This document shows, piece by piece, positions 17,757-25,141 of a DNA stretch of 26,794 bases (position 1 is its first letter; every line of letters begins with the position of its first letter). This stretch comes from an uncultured Prevotella sp. (lineage in GTDB: Bacteria; Bacteroidota; Bacteroidia; Bacteroidales; Bacteroidaceae), in assembly GCA_900769055.1 (NCBI GenBank), contig CAAGFF010000060.1, positions 1 to 26,794 of the forward strand. Direction: 5' to 3'. The notes below the pieces were generated by a model. It had not been told where the DNA came from, did not search any database, and saw nothing but the letters and a program-made list of their open reading frames with translations. A program made the translations under genes and the position numbers.

Positions 17757-17804
17757 TTCAATAAAAAATTTAATAAATTGATTTTGTTTTCGACAATCGA
17801 TAAA

Positions 17805-18110
17805 TTAGACCTTGATTTCAACCTCAACACCAGAGGGGAGCTCCAGTTTCATGAGAGCGTCTACTGTCTTTGATGTAGAGCTATAGATGTCTATCAGGCG
17901 CTTGAAGTCTGAGAGCTGGAACTGCTCACGAGATTTCTTGTTAACGAAAGTAGAACGGTTAACAGTGAAGATGCGCTTGTGTGTCGGGAGTGGAATAGGA
18001 CCACTGACGATAGCACCTGTTGCCTTTACGGCCTTTACGATTTTCTCTGCTGACTTGTCAACCAACTTGTGGTCGTAAGACTTCAGCTTAATTCTAATTT
18101 TCTGACTCAT
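17805..18110 (-). CDS. rpsJ: 30S ribosomal protein S10
   Basis: Head protein of the 30S subunit, and NusE in transcription antitermination, 101 aa (E. coli 103). It begins [20 protein letters not shown] and contains [20 protein letters not shown], the S10 signature, and ends [11 protein letters not shown]. Upstream is a 97-nt spacer from fusA with a strong stem-loop (18143-18192). No tuf gene lies between fusA and rpsJ, unlike in E. coli. Confidence 0.98.
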   Translation of the reverse strand: MSQKIRIKLKSYDHKLVDKSAEKIVKAVKATGAIVSGPIPLPTHKRIFTVNRSTFVNKKSREQFQLSDFKRLIDIYSSTSKTVDALMKLELPSGVEVEIKV

Positions 18111-18142
18111 TGTATTAAGTTGATTATTATTGATTATTTAGC

Positions 18143-18192
18143 GGATTGGGGTACACCAGATAAGAGTCATACGCTATCTGATGCCCCATTCC
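18143..18192 (-). promoter_or_regulatory. stable 50-nt stem-loop in the fusA-rpsJ spacer, candidate cis-regulatory RNA
   Basis: On the minus-strand RNA, GGAATGGGG (18192-18184) pairs with CCCCAATCC (18151-18143) with one A-A mismatch. The adjoining CATCAGATA (18183-18175) pairs fully with TATCTGGTG (18162-18154) counting one G-U. A 2-nt bulge and a 12-nt loop complete the hairpin. No T run follows it, so it does not look like a simple terminator. It ends about 30 nt upstream of the rpsJ start and is the most stable spacer hairpin I can see inside the operon. Confidence 0.6.
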
Positions 18193-18207
18193 ACATGTTT
18201 ATTTCTA

Positions 18208-20322
18208 TTAGAGAAGCTCAGAGTGTCCCTTTACTTCCTCAAGCACTGTCTTGGCGATGCTTGTAGAGAGAGCCTCGTGGTGGTCATACTCCATAGAGCT
18301 TGTAGCACGACCAGAGGTGATTGTACGCAGAGCTGTTACGTAGCCGAACATTTCTGCCAGAGGAACCATAGCCTTTACGATGCGTGCACCGCTACGTGCC
18401 TCTTCCATACCCTGAACCATACCGCGGCGCTTGTTGAGGTCGCCGATAACGTCACCCATGTTCTCCTCTGGAGTAACAACCTCTACCTTCATGATAGGCT
18501 CCATGAGAACAGGCTTAGCCTTTGGGCAGAGAACCTTGAATGCCTGATGGGCAACAAGCTCGAATGACAGCTGGTCAGAGTCTACCGGGTGGAAGCTACC
18601 ATCGGTAAGAGTAACCTTCAGACCAGTCATTGGGAAGCCGCCGAGAACACCATTCTTCAGGCAGTCCTTGAATCCCTTCTCTACAGATGGGATGAACTCC
18701 TTAGGAACGTTACCGCCCTTAACCTCGTTGATGAACTGCAGGTCGCCCTCTGTGTAGTCATCGTCCTTAGGAGCGATGGTAACATCGATACAAGCGAACT
18801 TACCACGACCACCAGACTGCTTCTTGTATGTCTCACGGCTCTGTGCTGTAGAAGCGATAGCCTCCTTGTAGTTAACCTGTGGCTTACCCTGGTTGCACTC
18901 AACCTTGAACTCACGCTTCAGACGGTCGATAATGATATCGAGGTGAAGCTCACCCATACCAGAGATAATTGTCTGGCCGCTCTGCTCGTCAGTACGAACG
19001 GTGAAGGTTGGGTCCTCCTCAGCGAGCTTGGCAAGACCGTTGTCAAGCTTGGCGATGTCAGCCTGGCTCTTTGGCTCAACGGCGATAGAGATAACGGTAT
19101 CTGGGAAGGTCATGGACTCCAGTACGATTGGGTGTGCCTCATCGCAGAGAGTATCACCAGTACGGATATCCTTGAAACCTACACCTGCGCCGATATCACC
19201 AGCATCGATTGTCTCCATAGGAATTTCCTTATTGGAGTTCATCTGGAAGAGGCGGCTGATACGCTCCTTCTTGCCAGAGCGTGGGTTGTAAACGTATGAA
19301 CCGGCAACAACCTTACCAGAGTAGACGCGGAAGAACACCAGACGTCCCATGAATGGGTCGGTAGCAATCTTGAATGCCAAAGCTGATGTAGGAGCATCCT
19401 CAGAAGGCTTGCGGTCCTCTTCCTCCTCTGTATCGGGGTTGGTACCTACGATAGCCTCTGTGTCGAGTGGTGAAGGCAGGAATGCGCACACATAGTCAAG
19501 AAGTGGCTGCACACCCTTGTTCTTGTATGAAGAACCGAGAACCATAGGGGTAAGCTCCATAGAGATGGTACCCTTACGGATAGCGGCAATCAGTTTATCC
19601 TCTGGAATATCCTTTCCCTCAAGGTATAGCTCCATAAGCTCGTCATCGAAGCTGGCTGCGCTCTCAAGCATCTTGTCGCGCCACTCCTGAGCCTCGTCTA
19701 CGAGGTCAGCAGGAATCTCCTCGATGTCATATTCTGCACCCATGGTCTCATCGTGCCACAGGATAGCCTTCATCTTGATAAGGTCAACGATACCCTTGAA
19801 GTTCTCCTCAGCACCGATAGGAATCTGTACTGGGCATGGGTTAGCACCAAGGATGTCCTTCATCTGCTGTACAGTCTCGAAGAAGTCTGCACCAGAGCGG
19901 TCCATCTTGTTTACGTAACCGATACGTGGTACGTTGTACTTGTCAGCCTGACGCCATACGGTCTCAGACTGTGGCTGTACACCGTCGGCAGCAGAGTATG
20001 TAGCAACAGCTCCATCAAGTACACGGAGCGAGCGCTCTACCTCAGCGGTGAAATCCACGTGTCCCGGAGTATCGATCAAATTGATCTTATATGACTTTCC
20101 CTGATAGTTCCAGTTACATGTTGTGGCAGCAGAGGTAATAGTGATACCACGCTCCTGTTCCTGGGCCATCCAGTCCATAGTGGCAGCACCATCATGAACC
20201 TCACCGATCTTATGAGTCTTTCCAGTATAGAAGAGGATACGCTCAGAAGTTGTTGTCTTACCAGCATCGATGTGGGCCATGATACCGATATTACGGGTCA
20301 AATGTAAATCGCGATTTGCCAT
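18208..20322 (-). CDS. fusA: elongation factor G
   Basis: Translational GTPase that drives ribosomal translocation and recycling, 704 aa, the same as E. coli. The G domain shows G1 AHIDAGKT at residues 16-23, switch I RGITIT at 58-63, G3 DTPGH at 84-88 and G4 NKMD at 138-141. Domain III carries [20 protein letters not shown]; domain IV the VNYKEAI strand; domain [21 protein letters not shown] and the end [12 protein letters not shown]. All GTPase motifs are intact. Some Bacteroidetes encode a second, divergent EF-G elsewhere; this copy, inside the str cluster, is the housekeeping form. It lies 22 nt after rpsG. Confidence 0.98.
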   Translation of the reverse strand: MANRDLHLTRNIGIMAHIDAGKTTTSERILFYTGKTHKIGEVHDGAATMDWMAQEQERGITITSAATTCNWNYQGKSYKINLIDTPGHVDFTAEVERSLRVLDGAVATYSAADGVQPQSETVWRQADKYNVPRIGYVNKMDRSGADFFETVQQMKDILGANPCPVQIPIGAEENFKGIVDLIKMKAILWHDETMGAEYDIEEIPADLVDEAQEWRDKMLESAASFDDELMELYLEGKDIPEDKLIAAIRKGTISMELTPMVLGSSYKNKGVQPLLDYVCAFLPSPLDTEAIVGTNPDTEEEEDRKPSEDAPTSALAFKIATDPFMGRLVFFRVYSGKVVAGSYVYNPRSGKKERISRLFQMNSNKEIPMETIDAGDIGAGVGFKDIRTGDTLCDEAHPIVLESMTFPDTVISIAVEPKSQADIAKLDNGLAKLAEEDPTFTVRTDEQSGQTIISGMGELHLDIIIDRLKREFKVECNQGKPQVNYKEAIASTAQSRETYKKQSGGRGKFACIDVTIAPKDDDYTEGDLQFINEVKGGNVPKEFIPSVEKGFKDCLKNGVLGGFPMTGLKVTLTDGSFHPVDSDQLSFELVAHQAFKVLCPKAKPVLMEPIMKVEVVTPEENMGDVIGDLNKRRGMVQGMEEARSGARIVKAMVPLAEMFGYVTALRTITSGRATSSMEYDHHEALSTSIAKTVLEEVKGHSELL

Positions 20323-20344
20323 TGTCTTTTTACCTGTTAATTAG

Positions 20345-20821
20345 TTAGAACCTGAAGTGAGCAAAAGCACGGTTAGCCTCAGCCATACGATGCATATCTT
20401 CCTTACGCTTGAAGGCACCACCCTGATTGTTGTATGCGTCCATAATCTCGGCAGCGAGCTTGTCAGCCATAGACTTACCGCCACGCTTGCGGGCATAGCC
20501 AATCAGATTCTTCATTGAGATACTCTCCTTACGTGATGGACGGATTTCAGTAGGCACCTGGAAGGTAGCACCACCGATACGACGGCTCTTCACCTCTACC
20601 TGAGGAGTGATGTTGTCGAGAGCCTGCTTCCATATTTCGAGAGGGCTTTTCTCTTCCTTGGCCATCTTTTCCTTTACGATGTCAAGAGAGTTGTAGAAAA
20701 TCTTGTATGAGGCATTCTTCTTGCCGTCATACATAAGGTGATTAACGAATTTAGAGACCTTCTGGTCGTTGAAGACTGGATCTGGAAGAACCACGCGCTT
20801 CTTTGGTTTTGCTTTTCTCAT
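20345..20821 (-). CDS. rpsG: 30S ribosomal protein S7
   Basis: Primary 16S rRNA-binding protein that nucleates the 30S head, 158 aa (E. coli 156-179 depending on strain). It begins [20 protein letters not shown] and contains [20 protein letters not shown], the S7 signature, and ends [13 protein letters not shown]. In E. coli S7 represses its operon by binding the rpsL-rpsG intercistronic RNA; here that spacer is 262 nt and structured. fusA follows after 22 nt. Confidence 0.98.
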   Translation of the reverse strand: MRKAKPKKRVVLPDPVFNDQKVSKFVNHLMYDGKKNASYKIFYNSLDIVKEKMAKEEKSPLEIWKQALDNITPQVEVKSRRIGGATFQVPTEIRPSRKESISMKNLIGYARKRGGKSMADKLAAEIMDAYNNQGGAFKRKEDMHRMAEANRAFAHFRF

Positions 20822-21083
20822 TTTATTATTTGTATGATTATTCTGCTTGGGGCTGTCTTTTTATGTTCTTCAACGCCCACACTTGGGCATTTACTCAACC
20901 TGTTATTAACAATTCTCCAGCAAAACGTTATAAAAAAAATAAATTCTTAGTTGTTAGTAAAGGCAAGTCCCCGTGCTTTCGGTTCATTTTCCTTCCCCGT
21001 GCGGATTCCGAAGTTTTGTGTCAACCACAAGCTTACTAATCCATAACCCGAGGACTTGTCTTTATTCTTAGGCTTTCGGCTTA
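20822..21083 (-). promoter_or_regulatory. 262-nt structured rpsL-rpsG spacer, candidate translational operator
   Basis: This is the longest spacer in the super-operon. On the minus-strand RNA a 15-nt arm (21063-21049, AAAGACAAGTCCTCG) pairs with CGGGGACTTGCCTTT (20973-20959) with one mismatch and one G-U. Inside the 75-nt loop a second stem pairs CTTCGG (21013-21008) with CCGAAAG (20982-20976). Nearer rpsG a small hairpin GCCC-GGGC lies at about 20875-20888. I see no clear TAnnTTTG promoter and no convincing terminator. A 19-codon frame (20928-20987) is present but looks like chance. Confidence 0.5.
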
Positions 21084-21464
21084 TTACTTCTTTGCCTTTG
21101 GACGCTTTGCTCCGTACTTTGAACGGCGCTGTGTACGGTTTGTAACACCTGCGGTATCAAGAGTACCACGAACGATGTGATAGCGTACACCAGGAAGATC
21201 CTTTACACGACCGCCGCGCACCAATACGATTGAGTGCTCCTGCAAGTTGTGTCCCTCTCCAGGGATGTAGGAGTTAACTTCCTTCTGGTTTGTCAAACGA
21301 ACACGGGCAACTTTACGCATTGCCGAATTAGGCTTCTTAGGTGTTGTTGTGTAGACACGAACGCAAACACCACGACGCTGAGGACATGAGTCCAAAGCTG
21401 GTGACTTGCTCTTGTCTACCAATACCTTTCTGCCCTTTCTTACTAACTGTGAAATAGTAGGCAT
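21084..21464 (-). CDS. rpsL: 30S ribosomal protein S12
   Basis: Decoding-centre protein, 126 aa (E. coli 124). It begins [20 protein letters not shown]. The two loops that face the decoding site are TPKKPNSA at 41-48 and [15 protein letters not shown] at 86-100. K43 and K88 are both lysine, the residues changed in many streptomycin-resistant mutants, so this allele looks wild type. D89 is the residue that RimO methylthiolates in other bacteria. It is the first gene of the super-operon, with promoter at 21547-21554 and about 75 nt of leader that includes a hairpin. Confidence 0.98.
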   Translation of the reverse strand: MPTISQLVRKGRKVLVDKSKSPALDSCPQRRGVCVRVYTTTPKKPNSAMRKVARVRLTNQKEVNSYIPGEGHNLQEHSIVLVRGGRVKDLPGVRYHIVRGTLDTAGVTNRTQRRSKYGAKRPKAKK

Positions 21465-21514
21465 AATTAATGATTTTTAATTTATATATTTATTTTGTTT
21501 ATTATCAACTGATT

Positions 21515-21537
21515 ACGATATTGCTGCTGAATATCGT
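21515..21537 (-). promoter_or_regulatory. 5'-UTR hairpin of the rpsL transcript
   Basis: Perfect 8-bp stem ACGATATT / AATATCGT with a 7-nt loop CAGCAGC. It begins about 10 nt after the -7 box, so it would lie at or very near the 5' end of the super-operon mRNA and about 50 nt upstream of the rpsL start. It may protect the 5' end or take part in control; there is no T run after it. Confidence 0.5.
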
Positions 21538-21546
21538 TTCGGGCTG

Positions 21547-21554
21547 CAAAGGTA
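21547..21554 (-). promoter_or_regulatory. -7 box of the ribosomal super-operon promoter
   Basis: TACCTTTG on the minus strand matches the Bacteroidetes -7 consensus TAnnTTTG, and a T-rich stretch follows upstream. The -33 element is weak: TTTG does not occur at the ideal 19-20 nt, only a TTAGG-like sequence. Position about 80-90 nt before rpsL and upstream of everything in the operon supports it as the main promoter. Confidence 0.6.
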
Positions 21555-21627
21555 CAAACTTTTTGCCAAACTACCTAATTAATAGACAAAAAAGGATTGT
21601 TGAACAAAATAATTTTAATATTAAATA

Positions 21628-21661
21628 ACACTTATCAAGCTATTTTAAATAAGATAAGTGT
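21628..21661. terminator. AT-rich hairpin, possible weak bidirectional terminator
   Basis: Perfect 9-bp inverted repeat ACACTTATC / GATAAGTGT with a 16-nt AT-rich loop. It is flanked by TATTTAATATT on the minus-strand 3' side. It lies between the DUF3467 terminator and the rpsL promoter, where it could insulate the two units. It is AT-rich and lacks a clean T run, so confidence is low. Confidence 0.35.
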
Positions 21662-21732
21662 AATTTGCCAATCATTTAAGCATGCAGTCACACTTAAAGT
21701 ACGTGCTAAATCACGCAAGCGGCTAACGTTTA

Positions 21733-21790
21733 AACTAAAACAGACACCTTCATCTGCACACACAACTGTGGTAACAAATGAAGGCGTCTG
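21733..21790 (-). terminator. rho-independent terminator of the DUF3467 gene
   Basis: On the minus strand CAGACGCCTTCATTTG (21790-21775) pairs with CAGATGAAGGTGTCTG (21756-21741): 16 positions, all paired if two G-U pairs are counted. TTTTAGTTT follows. The same two positions are A-C mismatches in plus-strand RNA, so the structure favours the minus-strand transcript. It sits about 125 nt past the DUF3467 stop, beyond the 22-bp repeat array. Confidence 0.75.
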
Positions 21791-21904
21791 CGTTAGCTTA
21801 TGCAGTTAGCTGCGTTGGCCGATGCAGGTAGCTGCGTTAGCTTATGCAGGTAGCTGCGTTGGCCGATGCAGGTAGCTGCATTGGCTTATGCAAGCGGCTG
21901 CGTT
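21785..21904. repeat. 22-bp tandem repeat array with alternating A/B units
   Basis: About 5.5 units of 22 bp. Units starting at 21807 and 21851 are identical (TAGCTGCGTTGGCCGATGCA then GG). Units at 21785 and 21829 share the alternative core GTTAGCTTATGCAG. The unit at 21873 is a hybrid of the two, and a partial unit follows at 21895. The result is a 44-bp higher-order period. Each unit core reads CTGCGTTGGCCGATGCAG or CTGCGTTAGCTTATGCAG, a near palindrome around GGCC or AGCT. The array lies between the DUF3467 stop and its terminator, and the first unit overlaps the terminator arm. Confidence 0.85.
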
Positions 21905-21914
21905 CCCGGACGGA

Positions 21915-22247
21915 TTAAGCTTCACCGTTTCCAAACGGAGCAATGGTACGGGGTCCTGCCTCCTGCTGCGGAGCCTGCGGAATAGCTATTGGTCCAAACT
22001 CCTTCTCATATTTAATAATGTTGTCCTGCAATGCAGCCAGCAAACGCTTGGCATGTTCAGGAGCAAGGATTACGCGCGAGCAAACCTCTGGTTTAGGCAT
22101 ACCAGGCAGTATGCGTGCGAAGTCAACGATGAAGTCACTATGTGAGTGAGAAATAAGGGCGAGGTTTGAATAAACGCCAGAAGCTATCTCTGGCTTTAGC
22201 TCAAGCTGGAACTGCTGTCCAGGCTGCTGGTTTCTGTTATCAGACAT
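21915..22247 (-). CDS. DUF3467 family protein, unknown function
   Basis: A 110-aa protein starting MSDNRNQQPGQQFQLELKPE at 22247. The frame is open further upstream, but those residues cover the promoter and 5' UTR, so this start is preferred. The body SGVYSNLALISHSHSDFIVD, RILPGMPKPEVCSRVILAPE and HAKRLLAALQDNIIKYEKEF match what I recall of DUF3467, a small cytosolic family widespread in Bacteroidetes and other bacteria with no established role. The C-terminal 20 residues are Pro/Gln/Gly-rich. There is no signal peptide or membrane segment. It is monocistronic, with its own promoter (22330-22361) and terminator, and is divergent from the GH35 gene. Confidence 0.85.
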   Translation of the reverse strand: MSDNRNQQPGQQFQLELKPEIASGVYSNLALISHSHSDFIVDFARILPGMPKPEVCSRVILAPEHAKRLLAALQDNIIKYEKEFGPIAIPQAPQQEAGPRTIAPFGNGEA

Positions 22248-22304
22248 TGTGTTATTAATGTTATTGGTTATTATATATATAAATATGTGTAACTCTCTTG
22301 TAAT

Positions 22305-22318
22305 GCGGAAGCGTCCGC
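22305..22318 (-). promoter_or_regulatory. 5'-UTR hairpin of the DUF3467 transcript
   Basis: GCGGA-CGCT-TCCGC on the minus strand, a 5-bp GC stem with a tetraloop, about 12 nt after the -7 box. It lies near the presumed transcript 5' end, like the rpsL leader hairpin. The remaining 5' UTR is AT-rich and unstructured. Confidence 0.35.
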
Positions 22319-22329
22319 TGTTATCTATG

Positions 22330-22361
22330 CAAAGATAGCAAAAAGTTTTATGCCATGCAAA
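22330..22361 (-). promoter_or_regulatory. Bacteroidetes-type promoter for DUF3467
   Basis: -33 TTTG (22361-22358), 20-nt spacer, -7 TATCTTTG (22337-22330) on the minus strand. This is a near-consensus match, 83 nt upstream of the DUF3467 start and divergent from the GH35 promoter about 90 bp away. Confidence 0.8.
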
Positions 22362-22452
22362 TTTTGGAGAGCATTTTTGTTTGGACAACAACAAGACAGA
22401 CGATATAAAAAGGAGCTATATGGCAGGAAATTTAATAATTTGGCCGAAAAGT

Positions 22453-22483
22453 TTTGTTCTTATCCCGATTTGCACTATCTTTG
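22453..22483 (+). promoter_or_regulatory. Bacteroidetes-type promoter for the GH35 gene
   Basis: -33 TTTG (22453-22456), exactly 19 nt, then -7 TATCTTTG (22476-22483): a full consensus match. The 5' UTR is about 70 nt and contains GGGATA / TATTCCC with an imperfect pairing. No recognisable operator lies next to it. Confidence 0.85.
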
Positions 22484-22562
22484 CACTATCCTAAACACTC
22501 AGGGATACTCAGGCTATTCCCGCCATACTATCAAGAACAACTAACAACATCATATTATATTT

Positions 22563-24977
22563 ATGAAACTAACCAAATTATTCACTACCCTCGCCCTTGC
22601 AGCTATGACACTGTTCATACCGGCAAATGCCACTGCTGCATCAAAAAGTGGCGATTTCACCGTTGGCAAAGGCACATTCCTGCTCAACGGAGAACCATTC
22701 ATCGTAAAGGCTGCGGAGGTACACTATCCGCGCATTCCACAAGCCTATTGGGACCACCGCATCAAGATGTGCAAGGCTCTTGGCATGAACACTGTTTGTA
22801 TCTACGTGTTCTGGAACATCCACGAGCAGTCTGAAGACCAGTTCGACTTCACAGGTAACAACGACGTGGCAGCATTCTGCCGTCTGGCACAGAAGAACGG
22901 CATGTACGTGATAGTACGTCCCGGTCCATACGTATGTGCGGAATGGGAAATGGGCGGTCTGCCCTGGTGGCTGCTCAAGAAGAAGGATATCCGCCTGCGC
23001 GAGCAAGACCCATATTTCATGGAGCGCGTAAAAATATTCGAGGAGAAGGTTGCCCAGCAGCTTGCTCCGCTGACCATCCAGAATGGCGGTCCTATCATTA
23101 TGGTGCAGGTTGAGAACGAATATGGTTCCTACGGTGAGGACAAGGCATACATCAGCGAGATACGAGACGTGCTTAAGGCCAACTGGTACAAGAAGAATGC
23201 CGAAGGCAAGCTCGTTGGTCCCGCTCTCTTCCAGTGCGACTGGTCATCAAACTTCACTAAGAACGGGCTCGACGACCTTGTATGGACGATGAACTTCGGT
23301 ACAGGTGCCAATATCGACCAGCAGTTCCGCCGTCTCGGAGAGCTTCGTCCAGATGCTCCGAAGATGTGCTCCGAGTTCTGGAGCGGATGGTTCGACAAGT
23401 GGGGAGCACGCCACGAGACACGTCCTGCCAAGGATATGGTTGAGGGAATGGACGAGATGCTGTCCAAGGGTATCAGCTTCTCTCTCTACATGACCCACGG
23501 AGGAACATCGTTCGGACACTGGGCAGGTGCCAACTCTCCTGGTTTCGCTCCCGATGTGACATCCTACGACTACGATGCTCCAATCAACGAATGGGGTCTG
23601 GCAACACCTAAGTTCTACGAGCTTCGCAAGATGATGACCAAATACAACGACGGCAAGAAGATGCCTGCCATTCCAAAGGCACCGATGGGCATCATCAGCG
23701 TTCCAAAATTCCAGCTCACAGAGTTCGCTCCTATCATCAATGGTATAGACAAGGAGGAGACGGGTAACGCTCCAAAGACTTTCGAGGAGATGGACATGGG
23801 CTGGGGAGTAATGCTCTACACGTGCAGCCTGCCCGAGATACCATCGGCAAGCCTTCTTAGCGCAGACTTCCACGACTTCGCACAGGTATTCATCGACGGA
23901 CGCTATATCGGAAAGATTGACCGCGTGAAGAACGAGAAGACGCTCACCCTGCCAGCCGTAAAGAAGGGTGCCGAGCTGCAGATACTCGTTGAGGGTATGG
24001 GACGTATCAACTTCGGACGCGCCATCAAGGACTATAAGGGTATCGTTAGCGACGTGACACTCACTGCCGAGTATGGCAACATCGAATATACCATCAAGCC
24101 GAAGGAGTGGGTTAACCGCACTATCCCAGACGACTACCAGACAGCTCTCAAGGCTCTGGCCAAGAGCAAGGAGGTAAGCGTTCAGAACACCATGTACCTG
24201 CCGGGCAAGAGAACATTCGCACAAGAGGCTACGGACATCATCGACAAGCCAGGCTACTACCGTGGCTACTTCAACCTCAAGAAGGTTGGCGACACATTCC
24301 TCGACTTCGAGACTTGGGGCAAGGGACAGGTTTATGTTAACGGACATGCCATGGGACGCATCTGGAGTATCGGTCCGCAGCAGACTCTCTACATACCAGG
24401 CTGCTGGCTCAAGAAGGGACAGAACGAAATCATTGTTCTCGACGTTGTTGGCCCGAGCGAGAAATCAGTATGGGGCCAGACCGAGCCAGAGCTGAACAAG
24501 CTGCAGCTTGAGAAGAGCAACAAGCACAACAATATCGGTGACAAGCCCGACCTCAACTCAATGACTCCAGTTGCCAAAGGTGCTTTCAAGAGTGGCAACG
24601 GATGGCAGACCGTGAAGTTCGGACAGGCTACCAAGGGTCGCTACCTCGCCATCGAGAGCACAAGCCTGCACAACGGCACGGACGTAGCAGCAATAGCAGA
24701 GCTGTACGTACAGGGAACCAACGGCAAGAGACTGAGCCGCGAGCCTTGGACAACCAAGTATGCTGACAGCGAGGACGAGAACGGCAACCACACTGGTGAC
24801 AAGGTCTATGACCTTCAGGAGTCCACATACTGGCAGACCGTTAAGGGTTCAGGATTCCCACACCTTCTCGTCATCGACCTCGGCTCCGTACAGACCATCT
24901 CCGCCCTCGAATATCTGCCACGTGCCGAACAGGGTGCACCTGGAAGCATCAAGGATTACAAGATCTTCGTTTATTAA
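22563..24977 (+). CDS. secreted beta-galactosidase, glycoside hydrolase family 35
   Basis: An 804-aa retaining beta-galactosidase, predicted periplasmic or surface-exposed. Residues 1-26 are a signal peptide (MKLTKLFTT then a hydrophobic core, cut near ATAAS). The TIM-barrel domain (about 35-355) starts FLLNGEPFIVKAAEVHYPRI, typical of GH35. The acid/base glutamate lies in VQVENEYGSYG (E186 by analogy with human GLB1 E188) and the nucleophile is E271 in CSEFWSGWFDKWG. Beta-sandwich domains follow, including the GQVYVNGHAMGRIW jelly-roll near 600. The C-terminal 130 or so residues look like an F5/8 type C (discoidin) carbohydrate-binding module (RYLAIESTSLHNG, LLVIDLGS). It would release terminal galactose from plant or host glycans. 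It is monocistronic, with promoter at 22453 and terminator at 25060; no SusC/D pair is adjacent. Confidence 0.95.
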   Translation: MKLTKLFTTLALAAMTLFIPANATAASKSGDFTVGKGTFLLNGEPFIVKAAEVHYPRIPQAYWDHRIKMCKALGMNTVCIYVFWNIHEQSEDQFDFTGNNDVAAFCRLAQKNGMYVIVRPGPYVCAEWEMGGLPWWLLKKKDIRLREQDPYFMERVKIFEEKVAQQLAPLTIQNGGPIIMVQVENEYGSYGEDKAYISEIRDVLKANWYKKNAEGKLVGPALFQCDWSSNFTKNGLDDLVWTMNFGTGANIDQQFRRLGELRPDAPKMCSEFWSGWFDKWGARHETRPAKDMVEGMDEMLSKGISFSLYMTHGGTSFGHWAGANSPGFAPDVTSYDYDAPINEWGLATPKFYELRKMMTKYNDGKKMPAIPKAPMGIISVPKFQLTEFAPIINGIDKEETGNAPKTFEEMDMGWGVMLYTCSLPEIPSASLLSADFHDFAQVFIDGRYIGKIDRVKNEKTLTLPAVKKGAELQILVEGMGRINFGRAIKDYKGIVSDVTLTAEYGNIEYTIKPKEWVNRTIPDDYQTALKALAKSKEVSVQNTMYLPGKRTFAQEATDIIDKPGYYRGYFNLKKVGDTFLDFETWGKGQVYVNGHAMGRIWSIGPQQTLYIPGCWLKKGQNEIIVLDVVGPSEKSVWGQTEPELNKLQLEKSNKHNNIGDKPDLNSMTPVAKGAFKSGNGWQTVKFGQATKGRYLAIESTSLHNGTDVAAIAELYVQGTNGKRLSREPWTTKYADSEDENGNHTGDKVYDLQESTYWQTVKGSGFPHLLVIDLGSVQTISALEYLPRAEQGAPGSIKDYKIFVY

Positions 24978-24990
24978 TTCTTTCTTAAGG

Positions 24991-25030
24991 GAAGATAAAG
25001 GAAGATAAAAGGAGATAAAAGGAGATAAAA
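24991..25030. repeat. 10-bp purine-rich direct repeats after the GH35 gene
   Basis: Four in-register 10-bp units (GAAGATAAAG, GAAGATAAAA, then GGAGATAAAA twice) immediately after the GH35 stop and before its terminator. The plus strand is almost all purine apart from one T per unit. No function is evident; replication slippage is the simplest source. Confidence 0.8.
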
Positions 25031-25059
25031 GGACATTAGTCTATAATCTAAATTATGAG

Positions 25060-25095
25060 AACGTCCCGTAAGGCAGAGCTTTACGGGACGTTTTT
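25060..25095 (+). terminator. rho-independent terminator of the GH35 gene
   Basis: Perfect 12-bp inverted repeat AACGTCCCGTAA / TTACGGGACGTT with a 9-nt loop, running into TTTTT. It starts 83 nt after the GH35 stop codon. The stem also reads on the minus strand, but with only a mixed A/G-rich flank there. Confidence 0.92.
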
Positions 25096-25141
25096 ATGAT
25101 GGTTTCTATAATCTCCTAACTTACATACTATGTATTTTTGC

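Noticed and set aside
18111..18207. tuf or another gene between fusA and rpsJ
   Set aside because: The spacer is only 97 nt and is mostly a hairpin; no coding sequence fits.
18589..19299. 236-codon plus-strand frame opposite fusA
   Set aside because: Antisense shadow of a highly conserved EF-G gene; no family features.
20928..20987. 19-codon frame (MNRKHGDLPLL) in the rpsL-rpsG spacer as a leader peptide
   Set aside because: It falls within paired RNA arms and has no run of a regulatory codon type; chance is the simpler explanation.
21785..21904. CRISPR array
   Set aside because: Repeats are directly abutting with no unique spacers and there are no cas genes nearby; the same holds for 25915-26046 and 26401-26514.
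23247..24347. 366-codon open frame on the minus strand, antisense to the GH35 gene
   Set aside because: It has no recognisable motif and lies wholly opposite a well-supported GH35 coding sequence. Long antisense frames arise from codon bias.
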